Positions 6,468 through 13,933 of a stretch of 18,766 bases of DNA are shown here, piece by piece. This DNA is from Lachnospiraceae bacterium OM04-12BH (GTDB lineage: Bacteria > Bacillota > Clostridia > Lachnospirales > Lachnospiraceae): assembly GCA_003490145.1 (NCBI GenBank), contig QULQ01000025.1, positions 1 through 18,766 on the forward strand. Reading direction: 5' to 3'. Every line of letters begins with the position of its first letter. The first letter of the stretch is position 1. The position numbers and the translations under genes were made by a program. Under the pieces are notes generated by a model, which was given only the letters and a program-made list of their open reading frames with translations, ran no database searches and was not told where the DNA came from.

Positions 6468-7476
6468 AAACATTCAAGTGGTTACTTTTCGGAAAATGCA
6501 ACAGGACAGTCGTATAGCACCCAACTTCGGATTCAATGTCAATGCCTATTCCCAGTTTCAAGCAGAGCTGGTCACATAAGTACAAGCCGATTCCAGTTGA
6601 TTTTTTTCTCATTCTTCCATTGCTGCCGACAAAGCCTTTATCAAAAACCCGATTTACTTCGCTCGGCTTAATGCCTATGCCATTGTCTGTAATAGACAGG
6701 GTAACATAATCCCCCATATCTTTTGATTTGATTTGGATAACAGGCGGCTTATCACTGCAATATTTAATACTGTTAAAAATAATCTGGTTGATAATGAAGC
6801 CAAGCCATTTACTATCGGAATAAACAAAATCAGAAATAGAATCTGTATGAACACATACTCTATTATGGATCAGAAATTGTTTATTTCTGGACAGCACCTC
6901 AAGCACACACTGTTTCAGTGAAATTTCCTTAATCAAATAATCTTTTTCCACGCTGCCCAAACGCGCGTAAAACAGAACCTTTTCAATACTTTGCTCCATA
7001 AGTTCTGTTTGTGCTATGATTTTTCGCATGATTTCTGTTTTGTTATTCTCACATAATAACTGAACCCCCGTAATAGGAACTTTGATTTCGTGAATCCATT
7101 GTTCAATAAAATCTTTATATTCCACATTCAAACGACGAATTTCAGTCACTTCATCAGTCATACTTTTTAGAGCAGTTTTCAATAGCCGAAAATAAATTTT
7201 TTCTAATTCTGTTTCTGGTCTGTCTGCAATCTCCGCAATTAAATATTTTTTGTCCAAGGTCTCCATTGTTTCCAACAAGTATTGAATCCGTTTTTGCTGT
7301 TTCCGAAAATATGCGAACATTGTAAAAAAGACAATGATTGCAAAGCATACCCATAACAAAGCCATTTCTGACAGACTAATGCCAAAAGCCAAAAGGAGAA
7401 CAGAAAAAAACAGTCCTCCGGCAAAACAGACAAGTAATGTAATTTGGTTATCTTTCATATAGTCTGAAAATTTCAT
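6466..7476 (-). CDS. BceS-like intramembrane-sensing histidine kinase
   Basis: This 336-aa kinase would sense transporter activity rather than bind ligand itself, as in Bce systems. Two transmembrane helices near residues 12-33 and 37-57 are joined by only a few extracytoplasmic residues. The dimerisation region carries the phospho-acceptor H129 in FIEQWIHEIKVPIT. The ATPase domain shows an N box around N236 (IIFNSIKY), G1 DNGIGI at 265-270 and G2 STGIGLYL from about 294. Its start overlaps the response regulator end by 4 bp, so the two are translationally coupled. The partner transporter lies directly downstream. Confidence 0.94.
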   Translation of the reverse strand: MKFSDYMKDNQITLLVCFAGGLFFSVLLLAFGISLSEMALLWVCFAIIVFFTMFAYFRKQQKRIQYLLETMETLDKKYLIAEIADRPETELEKIYFRLLKTALKSMTDEVTEIRRLNVEYKDFIEQWIHEIKVPITGVQLLCENNKTEIMRKIIAQTELMEQSIEKVLFYARLGSVEKDYLIKEISLKQCVLEVLSRNKQFLIHNRVCVHTDSISDFVYSDSKWLGFIINQIIFNSIKYCSDKPPVIQIKSKDMGDYVTLSITDNGIGIKPSEVNRVFDKGFVGSNGRMRKKSTGIGLYLCDQLCLKLGIGIDIESEVGCYTTVLLHFPKSNHLNV

Positions 7477-8141
7477 ATCTTGTACCCCATACCGCGTTTG
7501 GTCTGTATGAAATCAGCCGCCCCAAGAGTACGCAGCTTTTCTCTTATCCGCATGATATTCACACTTAAAGTATTATCATCAATGTGAATTTCATTGTCCC
7601 ATAAATATTCAACTAAATCTATTCGGGGAACAATCTCGCCTGTATGTTTGAACAGATAGTACATGATTTTTAGCTCGGTTTTCGTTAATTCAATTTCTTT
7701 TCCGTTTGCTGTAAGCGTCCCGGCAATCAAATTAAATTGAATCCCGTTATGCTCCATTATACTAATCTGTTCGGACGTTCCCCGCCGCAAAAGAAGGTTT
7801 ATTCTTGCAAGCAGAATAGGGATGTTATAGGGCTTTGTAATGTAATCGTCGCCCCCAAGTGTTAATGCCTGTAATTCGTCCATTGTTGTGTTACGTCCTG
7901 TAATGAATAAAATCGGAGTTGTGGAAAAACTGCGGATAGAGCTGCAAAGGCGATACCCGTCTTGCTCCGGCAAATTTATATCAAGCAAAATCAAGTCGGG
8001 AAAAGCAGATTTAATGTAGTCGATTGTTTTTGCAAAATTGATAACGCAATCTACCACATACCCCGCATTGACTAAAAGCGTTTTTAATTCTTCTCTTATC
8101 AATTCTTCATCTTCAATTATCACTATTTTGTAGGATTTCAT
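7473..8141 (-). CDS. OmpR-family response regulator (BceR-like)
   Basis: This is a receiver plus winged-helix transcription factor that would be phosphorylated by the adjacent kinase and activate the transporter operon. I chose MKSYKIVIIEDEEL as the start at 8141 because AAAGGAG lies 7 nt upstream. A longer frame from 8177 adds 12 residues without homology. Receiver residues E10, D11 and phospho-acceptor D54 (LILLDINLP) are present, as is the lysine in DDYITKPY. The C-terminal OmpR domain ends QTKRGMGYKI. The gene starts inside the end of the upstream HTH gene (29-bp overlap). Confidence 0.95.
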   Translation of the reverse strand: MKSYKIVIIEDEELIREELKTLLVNAGYVVDCVINFAKTIDYIKSAFPDLILLDINLPEQDGYRLCSSIRSFSTTPILFITGRNTTMDELQALTLGGDDYITKPYNIPILLARINLLLRRGTSEQISIMEHNGIQFNLIAGTLTANGKEIELTKTELKIMYYLFKHTGEIVPRIDLVEYLWDNEIHIDDNTLSVNIMRIREKLRTLGAADFIQTKRGMGYKI

Positions 8142-8322
8142 TTTTTTGCTCCTTTCCGCGTTTGGTTCTTCCGTCAATCGGCTTTTCTGCGTTCTTTGGT
8201 ATCAGCCACATATACCCAAGTTTTGAAACGCCCGGTATACGGTTCTCGCTGCAAAGTATCTGTACCCGTCTTTCTGAAATGCCCCATTTTTCCGCTGCCT
8301 GTGGCGCAGACATATATTCCAT
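8113..8322 (-). CDS. Small MerR/excisionase-like helix-turn-helix protein
   Basis: This 69-aa protein is a DNA-binding HTH_17-type helix-turn-helix (SAPQAAEKWGISERRVQILC, residues about 5-24), then PGVSKLGYMWLIPKNAEKPIDGR. That wing is widespread in small regulators and phage/ICE proteins of Clostridia. The start at MEYMSAPQ follows AAAGGACGGGAG. An upstream frame extension lacks a ribosome binding site. It is first in the cargo operon and overlaps the response regulator gene by 29 bp. It may autoregulate or modulate the Bce-type operon. Confidence 0.82.
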   Translation of the reverse strand: MEYMSAPQAAEKWGISERRVQILCSENRIPGVSKLGYMWLIPKNAEKPIDGRTKRGKEQKNEILQNSDN

Positions 8323-8352
8323 AATTCTCCCGTCCTTTCTGCATACAGTATC

Positions 8353-8387
8353 AGTATAATTATACTCGGACAGGCGAATAATAGTAA
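8353..8387 (-). promoter_or_regulatory. Promoter with palindromic -10 for the HTH-RR-HK operon
   Basis: On the minus strand TTACTA (8387-8382) and TATAAT (8364-8359) are separated by 17 nt, about 40 bp before the HTH start. The -10 lies inside a perfect 14-bp palindrome AGTATAATTATACT (8353-8366). This could be an operator for the small HTH protein or another repressor. Confidence 0.5.
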
Positions 8388-8402
8388 GTGTCTGATTATG
8401 AA

Positions 8403-8723
8403 TTATTTTGGTGCATAGTAGGAATTGTGTAAGCATATCCAACAGGAAAGGGGAACAGTAAAATGTAATCGGGTGAATGAATATGGCAAAAAGACCAGTA
8501 GCTTCATCACTCCTTTGGTTGTGGATTTGTTACGCGATAGAACGCCGTTTTGCCGGGTTTTGTTAAAAACAGTGGCACTTTTTCGGTTCAGATAAATATA
8601 AAAACCAACATTCAGAACAATCCCCACTGCTGTGGAAATGGGTGCGGCAAGTCCGATTGCTGTCAGGCTGGCATCCGGCTGGATACTCATAAAATAAGCC
8701 AGCGGCAGCCAGATGAAGTCCCG
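8403..8723 (-). pseudogene. C-terminal remnant of a MATE-family efflux transporter
   Basis: The minus-strand frame reads RDFIWLPLAYFMSIQPD (from 8723), then ASLTAIGLAAPISTAVGI and a hydrophobic helix ending YIYLNRK (8580). This is the style of the last part of MATE transporters. A TAG stop at 8726-8724 precedes it and no N-terminal 380-400 residues are present. The last 58 codons after NRK do not look transporter-like. It is a degraded fragment, cut off on its 5' side just before the potassium-uptake block begins. The MATE call rests on a short match. Confidence 0.5.
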
Positions 8724-8750
8724 CTACCAGCACCAGAGATCATAAATCAT

Positions 8751-8797
8751 CTTTATTCAATCTTAATACACCACAAGTGTCCTTTATTGACTCTTAA
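8751..8797 (+). promoter_or_regulatory. Tandem direct repeat upstream of ktrB, candidate KdpE box
   Basis: CTTTATTCAATCTTAA (8751-8766) is repeated as CTTTATTGACTCTTAA (8782-8797), with 14 of 16 bases identical and starts 31 bp apart, about three helical turns. Each copy contains two T-rich half-sites 10-11 bp apart, the usual geometry for OmpR-family dimers. The second copy contains the -35 hexamer of the ktrB promoter. The linked regulator is KdpE, so a KdpE operator is the natural guess. Confidence 0.5.
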
Positions 8798-8815
8798 AGC
8801 CTCCTGCTATATGAT
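8787..8815 (+). promoter_or_regulatory. Promoter of the ktrBA operon
   Basis: TTGACT (8787-8792) and TATGAT (8810-8815) are separated by 17 nt and lie 33 bp upstream of the ktrB ATG. The -35 is buried in the second copy of the direct repeat, so a bound regulator would act at the polymerase site. Confidence 0.65.
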
Positions 8816-8847
8816 AATAACATCAAAATCGATAAGGAGCTGCCTTT

Positions 8848-10188
8848 ATGCCAAAGGAAATCATTCATCGAAGACGCCGCCTTTCATCTTTTCAAATTAT
8901 CATATTAGGTTTCGCCTTGGTCATCCTAATGGGATCACTACTGTTAATGCTGCCGATTGCCACAATAACCGGGTGCGTAACTCCATTTAACGAAGCCTTA
9001 TTTACTGCAACCTCTGCAGTCTGCGTGACAGGACTTATCATACAGGATACAGGAAGCTATTGGTCAGGCTTCGGACAGGCGGTCATTCTGACGCTGATCC
9101 AAATTGGAGGACTTGGCGTCATAACCGTGGCTGCCTCATTTGCACTGTTGTCTGGACGAAAAATCTCGCTTATGCAGCGCAGCACCATGCAGGATGCAAT
9201 CTCAGCCCCAAAGGTCGGTGGAATCGTCCGACTGACTCGCTTCATCCTGTGGGGAACATTTTTGATTGAGCTGCTAGGCGCACTTGCTATGCTGCCAGTG
9301 TTCTGCTGCGACTATGGATGGCGTGGCATCTGGATGGCAGTGTTCCATTCCATATCAGCCTTTTGCAATGCCGGATTTGACATTCTTGGAACAAAAAGCA
9401 ACCTCTATCCATCCCTCACCAGCTATGTGAGCAGTCCCTCAATCAATTTTACAATAATGCTGCTGATTGTGACTGGCGGCATTGGCTTTCTGACATGGGA
9501 TGATATTTGGGAAAACAAGTGGCATTTTCGTCACTACCGAATGCAGAGCAAGGTGATCCTTGTTACTACAAGCCTTCTCATTGCTCTGCCTGCCGCGTTT
9601 TTCTTCTTCACAGATTTTTCCGCACTTCCCACAGAAAGACGCCTGCTAACGTCCCTTTTCCAGTCTGTCACACCGAGGACGGCGGGCTTTAACACGGTAG
9701 CTCTGCCTGCCATGTCTAGTGCATCACAGGGTTTGATGGTTCTTCTGATGCTTATTGGTGGCTCTCCTGGTTCTACGGCGGGCGGCATAAAAACCACAAC
9801 TCTGGCAGTCCTGCTTGCCAATGCCGCCGCTACCTTCCGACAATGTGAAAACGCGCAATTATTTGGACGTAGAATTGATTGCAGCACCATTAAGACTGCC
9901 ACAACCATTCTTACAATGTATCTTACCCTATTCTTTGGCGGAGCAGTTTTTATCAGTACATATGAGAATCTGCCGTTAGTCTCATGCCTTTTCGAAACGG
10001 CATCAGCGGTCGGAACAGTGGGACTAACGCTTGGTATTACACCGCAGTTACATATCCCCTCGCAAATTGTGCTGATTACACTCATGTATCTTGGCAGGGT
10101 TGGTGGTCTTACGTTGATTTATGCGGCTCTTTCCGGGGAAAAAACAATCAATGCAAGGTTACCGCTCGAAAAGATCACTACCGGATAA
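8848..10188 (+). CDS. ktrB: KtrB/TrkH-family potassium uptake membrane subunit
   Basis: This 446-aa membrane protein forms the K+ (or Na+-coupled K+) translocation pathway. The four pore repeats are visible through their filter segments: TSAVCVTGL (about 56), SAFCNAGFD (about 171), TPRTAGFN (about 279) and SAVGTVGLT (about 387). About ten hydrophobic segments surround them. The glycine-rich GGSPGSTAGGIKT in the third repeat is the usual gating-loop region. The ATG has GGAG 11 nt upstream. The regulatory RCK subunit follows after 18 bp. Length and the single-RCK partner point to KtrB rather than E. coli TrkH. Control by the linked KdpDE-like pair is inferred. Confidence 0.94.
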   Translation: MPKEIIHRRRRLSSFQIIILGFALVILMGSLLLMLPIATITGCVTPFNEALFTATSAVCVTGLIIQDTGSYWSGFGQAVILTLIQIGGLGVITVAASFALLSGRKISLMQRSTMQDAISAPKVGGIVRLTRFILWGTFLIELLGALAMLPVFCCDYGWRGIWMAVFHSISAFCNAGFDILGTKSNLYPSLTSYVSSPSINFTIMLLIVTGGIGFLTWDDIWENKWHFRHYRMQSKVILVTTSLLIALPAAFFFFTDFSALPTERRLLTSLFQSVTPRTAGFNTVALPAMSSASQGLMVLLMLIGGSPGSTAGGIKTTTLAVLLANAAATFRQCENAQLFGRRIDCSTIKTATTILTMYLTLFFGGAVFISTYENLPLVSCLFETASAVGTVGLTLGITPQLHIPSQIVLITLMYLGRVGGLTLIYAALSGEKTINARLPLEKITTG

Positions 10189-10206
10189 GTAAAGGAGGAT
10201 TTTCTT

Positions 10207-10854
10207 ATGAAAAACATTTTATTAGTTGGAGCAGGCCGATTTGGACGGCATATCGCGATGCAGCTATCTCAGCTGGAGCATCAGATTATGACTGTCGATG
10301 CAAATGAAGAACGAATCAATGATGTACTGCCATTTACCACCAACGCACTGATCGGTGACAGCACAAATGCAGAGTTTCTTCGTTCGCTTGGTATCGGAAA
10401 TTTTGATGTCTGCATCGTTACAATCAGCAGTAATTTCCAAAATTCACTGGAAACAACCTCACTGCTGAAGGAGCTAGGTGCAAAGTGTGTGGTGTCACGC
10501 GCTGAACGGGATGTGCAGGCAAAATTCCTGCTTCGTAACGGTGCAGACCATGTAATCTATCCAGAAAAACAGATGGCAAAATGGGCAGCGATCCGATATA
10601 CTTCCAATCATATTTTTGACTACATAGAGATTGACCAGCAACACGCTATTTTTGAAGTAGAAGTGCCGGAAGGCTGGATTGGAAAAAGCGTTGGTGAACT
10701 AGATATCCGCAGAAAATTTGGGATCAATATTCTCGGCATCAAGCACGCAGGAAAAACAGATGTTTCTATCATGCCTGATACGATATTATCCAGCGATGTA
10801 TCAATTCTGGTCTTAGGCGAGTATAAGATGCTGCAAAAGTGCTTCCGGATATAA
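10207..10854 (+). CDS. ktrA: KtrA/TrkA-family potassium uptake regulatory subunit
   Basis: This 215-aa cytoplasmic peripheral protein would gate KtrB by binding nucleotide. An RCK_N Rossmann domain occupies about 1-125, with GAGRFG at 8-13 and the acidic VDANEE that binds the ribose end of the nucleotide. An RCK_C domain follows at about 138-215. One RCK pair and this length match KtrA, not the double-RCK TrkA of enterobacteria. AAAGGAGG lies 6-7 nt before the ATG, and the gene is 18 bp after ktrB, so the two form one operon. Confidence 0.94.
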   Translation: MKNILLVGAGRFGRHIAMQLSQLEHQIMTVDANEERINDVLPFTTNALIGDSTNAEFLRSLGIGNFDVCIVTISSNFQNSLETTSLLKELGAKCVVSRAERDVQAKFLLRNGADHVIYPEKQMAKWAAIRYTSNHIFDYIEIDQQHAIFEVEVPEGWIGKSVGELDIRRKFGINILGIKHAGKTDVSIMPDTILSSDVSILVLGEYKMLQKCFRI

Positions 10855-10893
10855 ATACATTGGAACCCGATGTGCAGGATATCATTTTGACCG

Positions 10894-10923
10894 TTGGTAG
10901 AAACCACATATTGGTGCTATAAT
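10894..10923 (+). promoter_or_regulatory. Putative promoter of the kdpDE-like genes
   Basis: TTGGTA (10894-10899) and a consensus TATAAT (10918-10923) are separated by 18 nt in the 89-bp gap after ktrA. The GTG start of the sensor gene is 20 bp downstream. The -35 is imperfect. Read-through from ktrBA is also possible because no terminator hairpin is seen. Confidence 0.5.
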
Positions 10924-10943
10924 ATTAAAAAGGCGGTGGGAAT

Positions 10944-11987
10944 GTGCAGAACACAATAAACAGGACGGCAAAGGATCATATTTTGGTATGCCTGTCCTCT
11001 TCTCCATCTAACGAACGCATTGTGCGCATAGCAGGCAGGATGGCACAGGCATTTTGTGGGAGCTTTACTGCACTTTATGTGCAGACACCAGAAGATGCTG
11101 CCATGAATACGGAAGATACATCACGTTTACAGGCTAATATGCATCTTGCGAAGCAGCTTGGTGCGGAGATCGTCACAACTCATGGAGAAGATGTGCCCAC
11201 GCAGATTGCAGAATATGCACGTCTCTCCGGTGTAACCAAAATCGTAATTGGGCAAAGTGGCATACAGTGCCGCCATTTCTTTAGCAAACCAATACTGACA
11301 GAACGGCTCATTGCGCTGATCACGGCCGCTGATATTCATATCATTCCGGATGCGGAGGACTACAGGAATTCCCGCAGGAAACCATCTATCCCTATTTACC
11401 CGGCATTCCCGGCTACCCGTGATCTGCTTCTGACCGCCGGGATTTTTGCGGCTGCAACGATCGTCGGATGGATCTTTTTGCAGCTTGGCTTCGCAAACGC
11501 CAACATTATCATGGTCTACCTGTTGGGGGTGCTTCTGACTTCTGCTTTTACAAGCGGATATACCTGTGGCGTGCTATCCGCTTTTTTGAGTGTCATCCTG
11601 TTCAATTATTTTCTAACGGAACCCCGTCTGTCTTTAGCAGCCTATGGCAGTAAATACCCAATAACCTTTGTCGTCATGTTCACAGCAGCACTTTTGACCA
11701 GTACGCTTGCTGCAAAGCTAAAAGCTCATGCGCAGCTATCTGCGCGGGATGCCTACCGGGCGAAGCTCCTTTTTGATATGAACAGGCAGCTTCAAAAAGC
11801 TGAAACGCCAGAGGAAGTCTATCAAATGACTGCAACACAGATACAAAAGCTGATGCAGCGGGACGTTCTGATCTGCCCAGCACAAGGTGATACGCTGCTT
11901 GATGGAATCGTTTACCCTGTAGATGGAAGCAGTCCTCACAGCATTTCAGAGGATGAACAGGAGCCGGATGTGATCCACTGGGTATGA
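10944..11987 (+). CDS. kdpD: KdpD-like sensor kinase, N-terminal part cut by an in-frame TGA
   Basis: This 347-aa product covers the sensory half of a KdpD-type kinase. A universal-stress-protein-like domain spans about 10-135 and includes VIGQSG in its nucleotide-binding loop. A DUF4118 membrane block follows (about 155-260, four helices), then the start of a GAF-like domain. The N-terminal KdpD Walker domain of the enterobacterial protein is absent, so this is the short form. The start is GTG at 10944 after AGGCGGTGGG; an overlapping ATG at 10942 is out of frame. The frame stops at TGA 11985-11987 within HWV, but the same frame stays open through the kinase part to 12926. As read, the protein would sense but not phosphorylate. 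Confidence 0.85.
   Translation: MQNTINRTAKDHILVCLSSSPSNERIVRIAGRMAQAFCGSFTALYVQTPEDAAMNTEDTSRLQANMHLAKQLGAEIVTTHGEDVPTQIAEYARLSGVTKIVIGQSGIQCRHFFSKPILTERLIALITAADIHIIPDAEDYRNSRRKPSIPIYPAFPATRDLLLTAGIFAAATIVGWIFLQLGFANANIIMVYLLGVLLTSAFTSGYTCGVLSAFLSVILFNYFLTEPRLSLAAYGSKYPITFVVMFTAALLTSTLAAKLKAHAQLSARDAYRAKLLFDMNRQLQKAETPEEVYQMTATQIQKLMQRDVLICPAQGDTLLDGIVYPVDGSSPHSISEDEQEPDVIHWV
11985..11987 (+). other. Single in-frame TGA interrupting kdpD
   Basis: Reading on in the same frame past this TGA gives QNRRRAGATTETFPKAKRLY and then the rest of the GAF-like domain. AGATT with a following TFPKAKRLY-like stretch is conserved KdpD sequence, so no bases are missing or added. Candidate causes are a C-to-T change of CGA, a G-to-A change of TGG, or a sequencing error. 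Confidence 0.85.
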
Positions 11988-12095
11988 CAAAACCGAAGAC
12001 GAGCAGGAGCAACGACCGAAACATTTCCAAAGGCAAAACGACTGTATTTTGCTATTTGTACCTGGCAGCAGGTTTACGGAGTTATCGGGATCCTA

Positions 12096-12926
12096 ATGGA
12101 AAAACAGACACAACCGGATGCATTTACATCCAGCATTCTTTTTTCTATTCTTGGTGAGTGCACTCTGACTCTGGAAAGCCTGCGAAATGCTGATGAAAAA
12201 GAAAAAGCTGCGGTTCTTGCAAAGAATGAACAGCTTCGTGCCAACCTCCTTCGTTCCATTTCCCACGATCTGCGAACGCCTCTGACCTCGATTTCCGGAA
12301 ATGCCGACACACTGTTGCACTGCTATGATGTACTGGATGATCAAACACGGAAACAGATTTTTTCGGACATTTACGACGATGCCCAATGGCTGATCGGGCT
12401 TGTTGAAAATTTGCTTTCTATCACGAAAATTGCGAATGGAAATGTTAAGCTGCATCTTTCTGATCAGGTTGTTGATGACATCATATCAGAAGCACTCCGA
12501 CATATCGACCGAAGATCGGCAGAACATCATATTACGATGAATTGCGGAGAAATACCCTTGTTGGTGCGTGTAGATACAGGACTCATCATGCAGGTACTTA
12601 TCAATCTGGTGAACAACGCGATCAAATATACTCCGGCAGGATCAACTATCCAAATCACAGCAATCCAGCGCGGAAATGTAGCTGAAATCTGTGTCAGTGA
12701 TAACGGCACTGGTATACCAGATGAATTAAAAGAACGTGTTTTTGAAATGTTCTTTACTGGAAGTAATCCTACCAGTGACAGCCGACGCAGTCTTGGGCTT
12801 GGACTGTCCCTCTGTCAAGTCATCGTTCATGCGCATCATGGAAAAATGACGCTAAAAGACAATTTGCCGCATGGATGCATCTTTTCTTTTACGGTAGCAC
12901 TTAGTGAGGTGAATCTGAATGAATAA
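12096..12926 (+). CDS. kdpD: KdpD-like sensor kinase, C-terminal histidine kinase part
   Basis: This is the catalytic half of the interrupted KdpD. From ATG 12096 it would be 276 aa; in the uninterrupted frame it is codons 385-660. The H box LLRSISHDLRTPLT carries H57 (codon 441 of the whole gene). The N box is QVLINLVNNAIKYTP, G1 is VSDNGTGIPDE, and G2 is RRSLGLGLSLCQ. All kinase motifs are intact. The ATG has only a weak ribosome binding site (GGAG 15 nt away), so separate translation is uncertain. It overlaps kdpE by 8 bp. If expressed alone it would be a soluble kinase without membrane input. Confidence 0.85.
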   Translation: MEKQTQPDAFTSSILFSILGECTLTLESLRNADEKEKAAVLAKNEQLRANLLRSISHDLRTPLTSISGNADTLLHCYDVLDDQTRKQIFSDIYDDAQWLIGLVENLLSITKIANGNVKLHLSDQVVDDIISEALRHIDRRSAEHHITMNCGEIPLLVRVDTGLIMQVLINLVNNAIKYTPAGSTIQITAIQRGNVAEICVSDNGTGIPDELKERVFEMFFTGSNPTSDSRRSLGLGLSLCQVIVHAHHGKMTLKDNLPHGCIFSFTVALSEVNLNE

Positions 12927-13620
12927 ACCGCTTGTCCTTGTTGTAGAAGATGATACGCCGGTGCGCAATCTGATCACAACAACACTAAAAACTCACGAAT
13001 ATCGGTATCTTTCATCGCAAAACGGTGCCAGTGCTGTGATGGAAGCATTGTCACATAATCCAGACATTGTACTGCTCGATCTGGGACTGCCAGATATAGA
13101 TGGTGTGGAGATTATCCGAAAAATCCGGTCGTGGTCGAATATGCCAATCATCGTCATCAGTGCGCGAGCGGAAGATTCTGATAAAATTGAAGCATTGGAT
13201 GCCGGAGCTGATGATTATCTCACCAAACCCTTCTCTGTAGATGAGCTGTTGGCACGGCTGCGGGTGACCCAGCGGAGACTTGCACTGATGAAAACAGACA
13301 TTACACAGGAATCTCCAATTTTTACGAACGGTGCACTGAAAATTGACTACATGGCAGGCTGTGCATATCTTGATGGCACAGAACTGCACCTGACACCCAT
13401 CGAATATAAGCTGCTGTGCCTGCTCTCCAAAAATATGGGCAAAGTTCTGACTCATACCTATATCACACAACAGATCTGGGGTAGCAGTTGGGATAATGAC
13501 GTTGCTTCTCTGCGTGTATTTATGGCCACTCTTCGCAAAAAATTGGAACGTGGAAAAGACACGCCGCAATACATACAAACGCACATCGGCATCGGATACC
13601 GAATGCTGCGGGTCGAATAA
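12919..13620 (+). CDS. kdpE: KdpE-like response regulator
   Basis: This 233-aa OmpR-family transcription factor is the expected phosphorylation partner of the KdpD-like kinase. Receiver residues E10, D11 and D12, the phospho-acceptor D54 (VLLDLGLP) and K103 (DDYLTKPF) are all present. The winged helix at about 130-233 includes LTPIEYKLLCLLSKN and ends HIGIGYRMLRVE. It overlaps the kinase gene by 8 bp, so translation is coupled. No kdpFABC genes lie in the window. The adjacent potassium genes are ktrBA, whose promoter carries tandem repeats suited to this regulator. Confidence 0.94.
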   Translation: MNKPLVLVVEDDTPVRNLITTTLKTHEYRYLSSQNGASAVMEALSHNPDIVLLDLGLPDIDGVEIIRKIRSWSNMPIIVISARAEDSDKIEALDAGADDYLTKPFSVDELLARLRVTQRRLALMKTDITQESPIFTNGALKIDYMAGCAYLDGTELHLTPIEYKLLCLLSKNMGKVLTHTYITQQIWGSSWDNDVASLRVFMATLRKKLERGKDTPQYIQTHIGIGYRMLRVE

Positions 13621-13691
13621 ACAATTCCTAAACCCAAAAATCAGACTTCACGGGAATAGATTTTGATATCTTCAACTATTAATAATCTCAA

Positions 13692-13741
13692 AATTTTACA
13701 CCTGCTTCTTAACATTAATTTTACAACAGGTATTGTATAAT
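13692..13741 (+). promoter_or_regulatory. Putative promoter of the CXXC/4Fe-4S/TlpA operon with a 9-bp direct repeat
   Basis: A consensus TATAAT lies at 13736-13741, about 50 bp before the TTG start of the CXXC peptide gene. The -35 is poor; TTAATT with a 15-nt spacer is the best fit. AATTTTACA occurs twice, at 13692-13700 and 13717-13725, just upstream. It may be a regulator site. The rest of the 172-bp gap after kdpE shows no gene and no clear terminator. Confidence 0.4.
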
Positions 13742-13792
13742 ACCAATGTCAGCTGGTCAATAAATACGATAACAGAAGGGAGCCAGAATAGC

Positions 13793-13933
13793 TTGAAGCG
13801 CAGAAAAATATCTCAAATTGCTTTACTCATCACAGGTATAGCCATGGTCAGCTACGGTGCGATCAGGGGAGAGGCAGCCATCGTACTGGGAAAAGCAATA
13901 AAATTATGTCTGGAGTGTGTCGGAATTGGATAA
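13793..13933 (+). CDS. CD1871A-family CXXC-motif small membrane protein
   Basis: This 46-aa peptide has a basic start (LKRRKISQ), one transmembrane helix of about 16 residues (about 8-24), the motif YGAIRGE, and a C-terminal CLECVGIG with the CXXC at 39-42. That pattern is the small family named after the C. difficile locus CD1871A. The start is TTG at 13793, with AAGGGAG about 10 nt upstream. A longer frame from TTG 13733 overlaps the -10 box and is not favoured. Its end overlaps the start of the polyferredoxin gene, so they are coupled. Its function is not known; a metal or thiol relay partner of the next two proteins is inferred. Confidence 0.75.
   Translation: MKRRKISQIALLITGIAMVSYGAIRGEAAIVLGKAIKLCLECVGIG

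Noticed and set aside
8142..8177. Longer start for the BceR-like regulator
   Set aside because: The 12 extra residues have no receiver homology, while the start at 8141 has a good AAAGGAG and begins exactly at the receiver fold.
8438..8465. Right end of the Tn916-type element next to the AACAGGAAA motif shared with the left edge
   Set aside because: The shared motif is only about 9 bases in inverse orientation and could be chance. No convincing DR-2 copy or duplicated flank was found.
8550..8990. 146-aa plus-strand ORF before and into ktrB
   Set aside because: It runs antisense to the MATE remnant and out of frame into ktrB, has no ribosome binding site, and shows no family-like sequence.
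9534..10085. 183-aa minus-strand ORF inside ktrB
   Set aside because: It is the antisense shadow of a strongly supported membrane protein gene, with composition typical of a reversed frame.
11985..11987. TGA in kdpD as selenocysteine or readthrough codon
   Set aside because: No selenoprotein family is known to place selenocysteine there, no obvious stem-loop directly follows, and KdpD homologues have no cysteine requirement at this position. A point mutation is simpler.
13051..13584. 177-aa minus-strand ORF inside kdpE
   Set aside because: It is antisense to a response regulator with all catalytic residues, and no start signal is seen.
13733..13792. N-terminal extension of the CXXC peptide to TTG 13733
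   Set aside because: It would start within the -10 region, adds polar residues before the basic head and helix, and has no ribosome binding site. TTG 13793 follows AAGGGAG.
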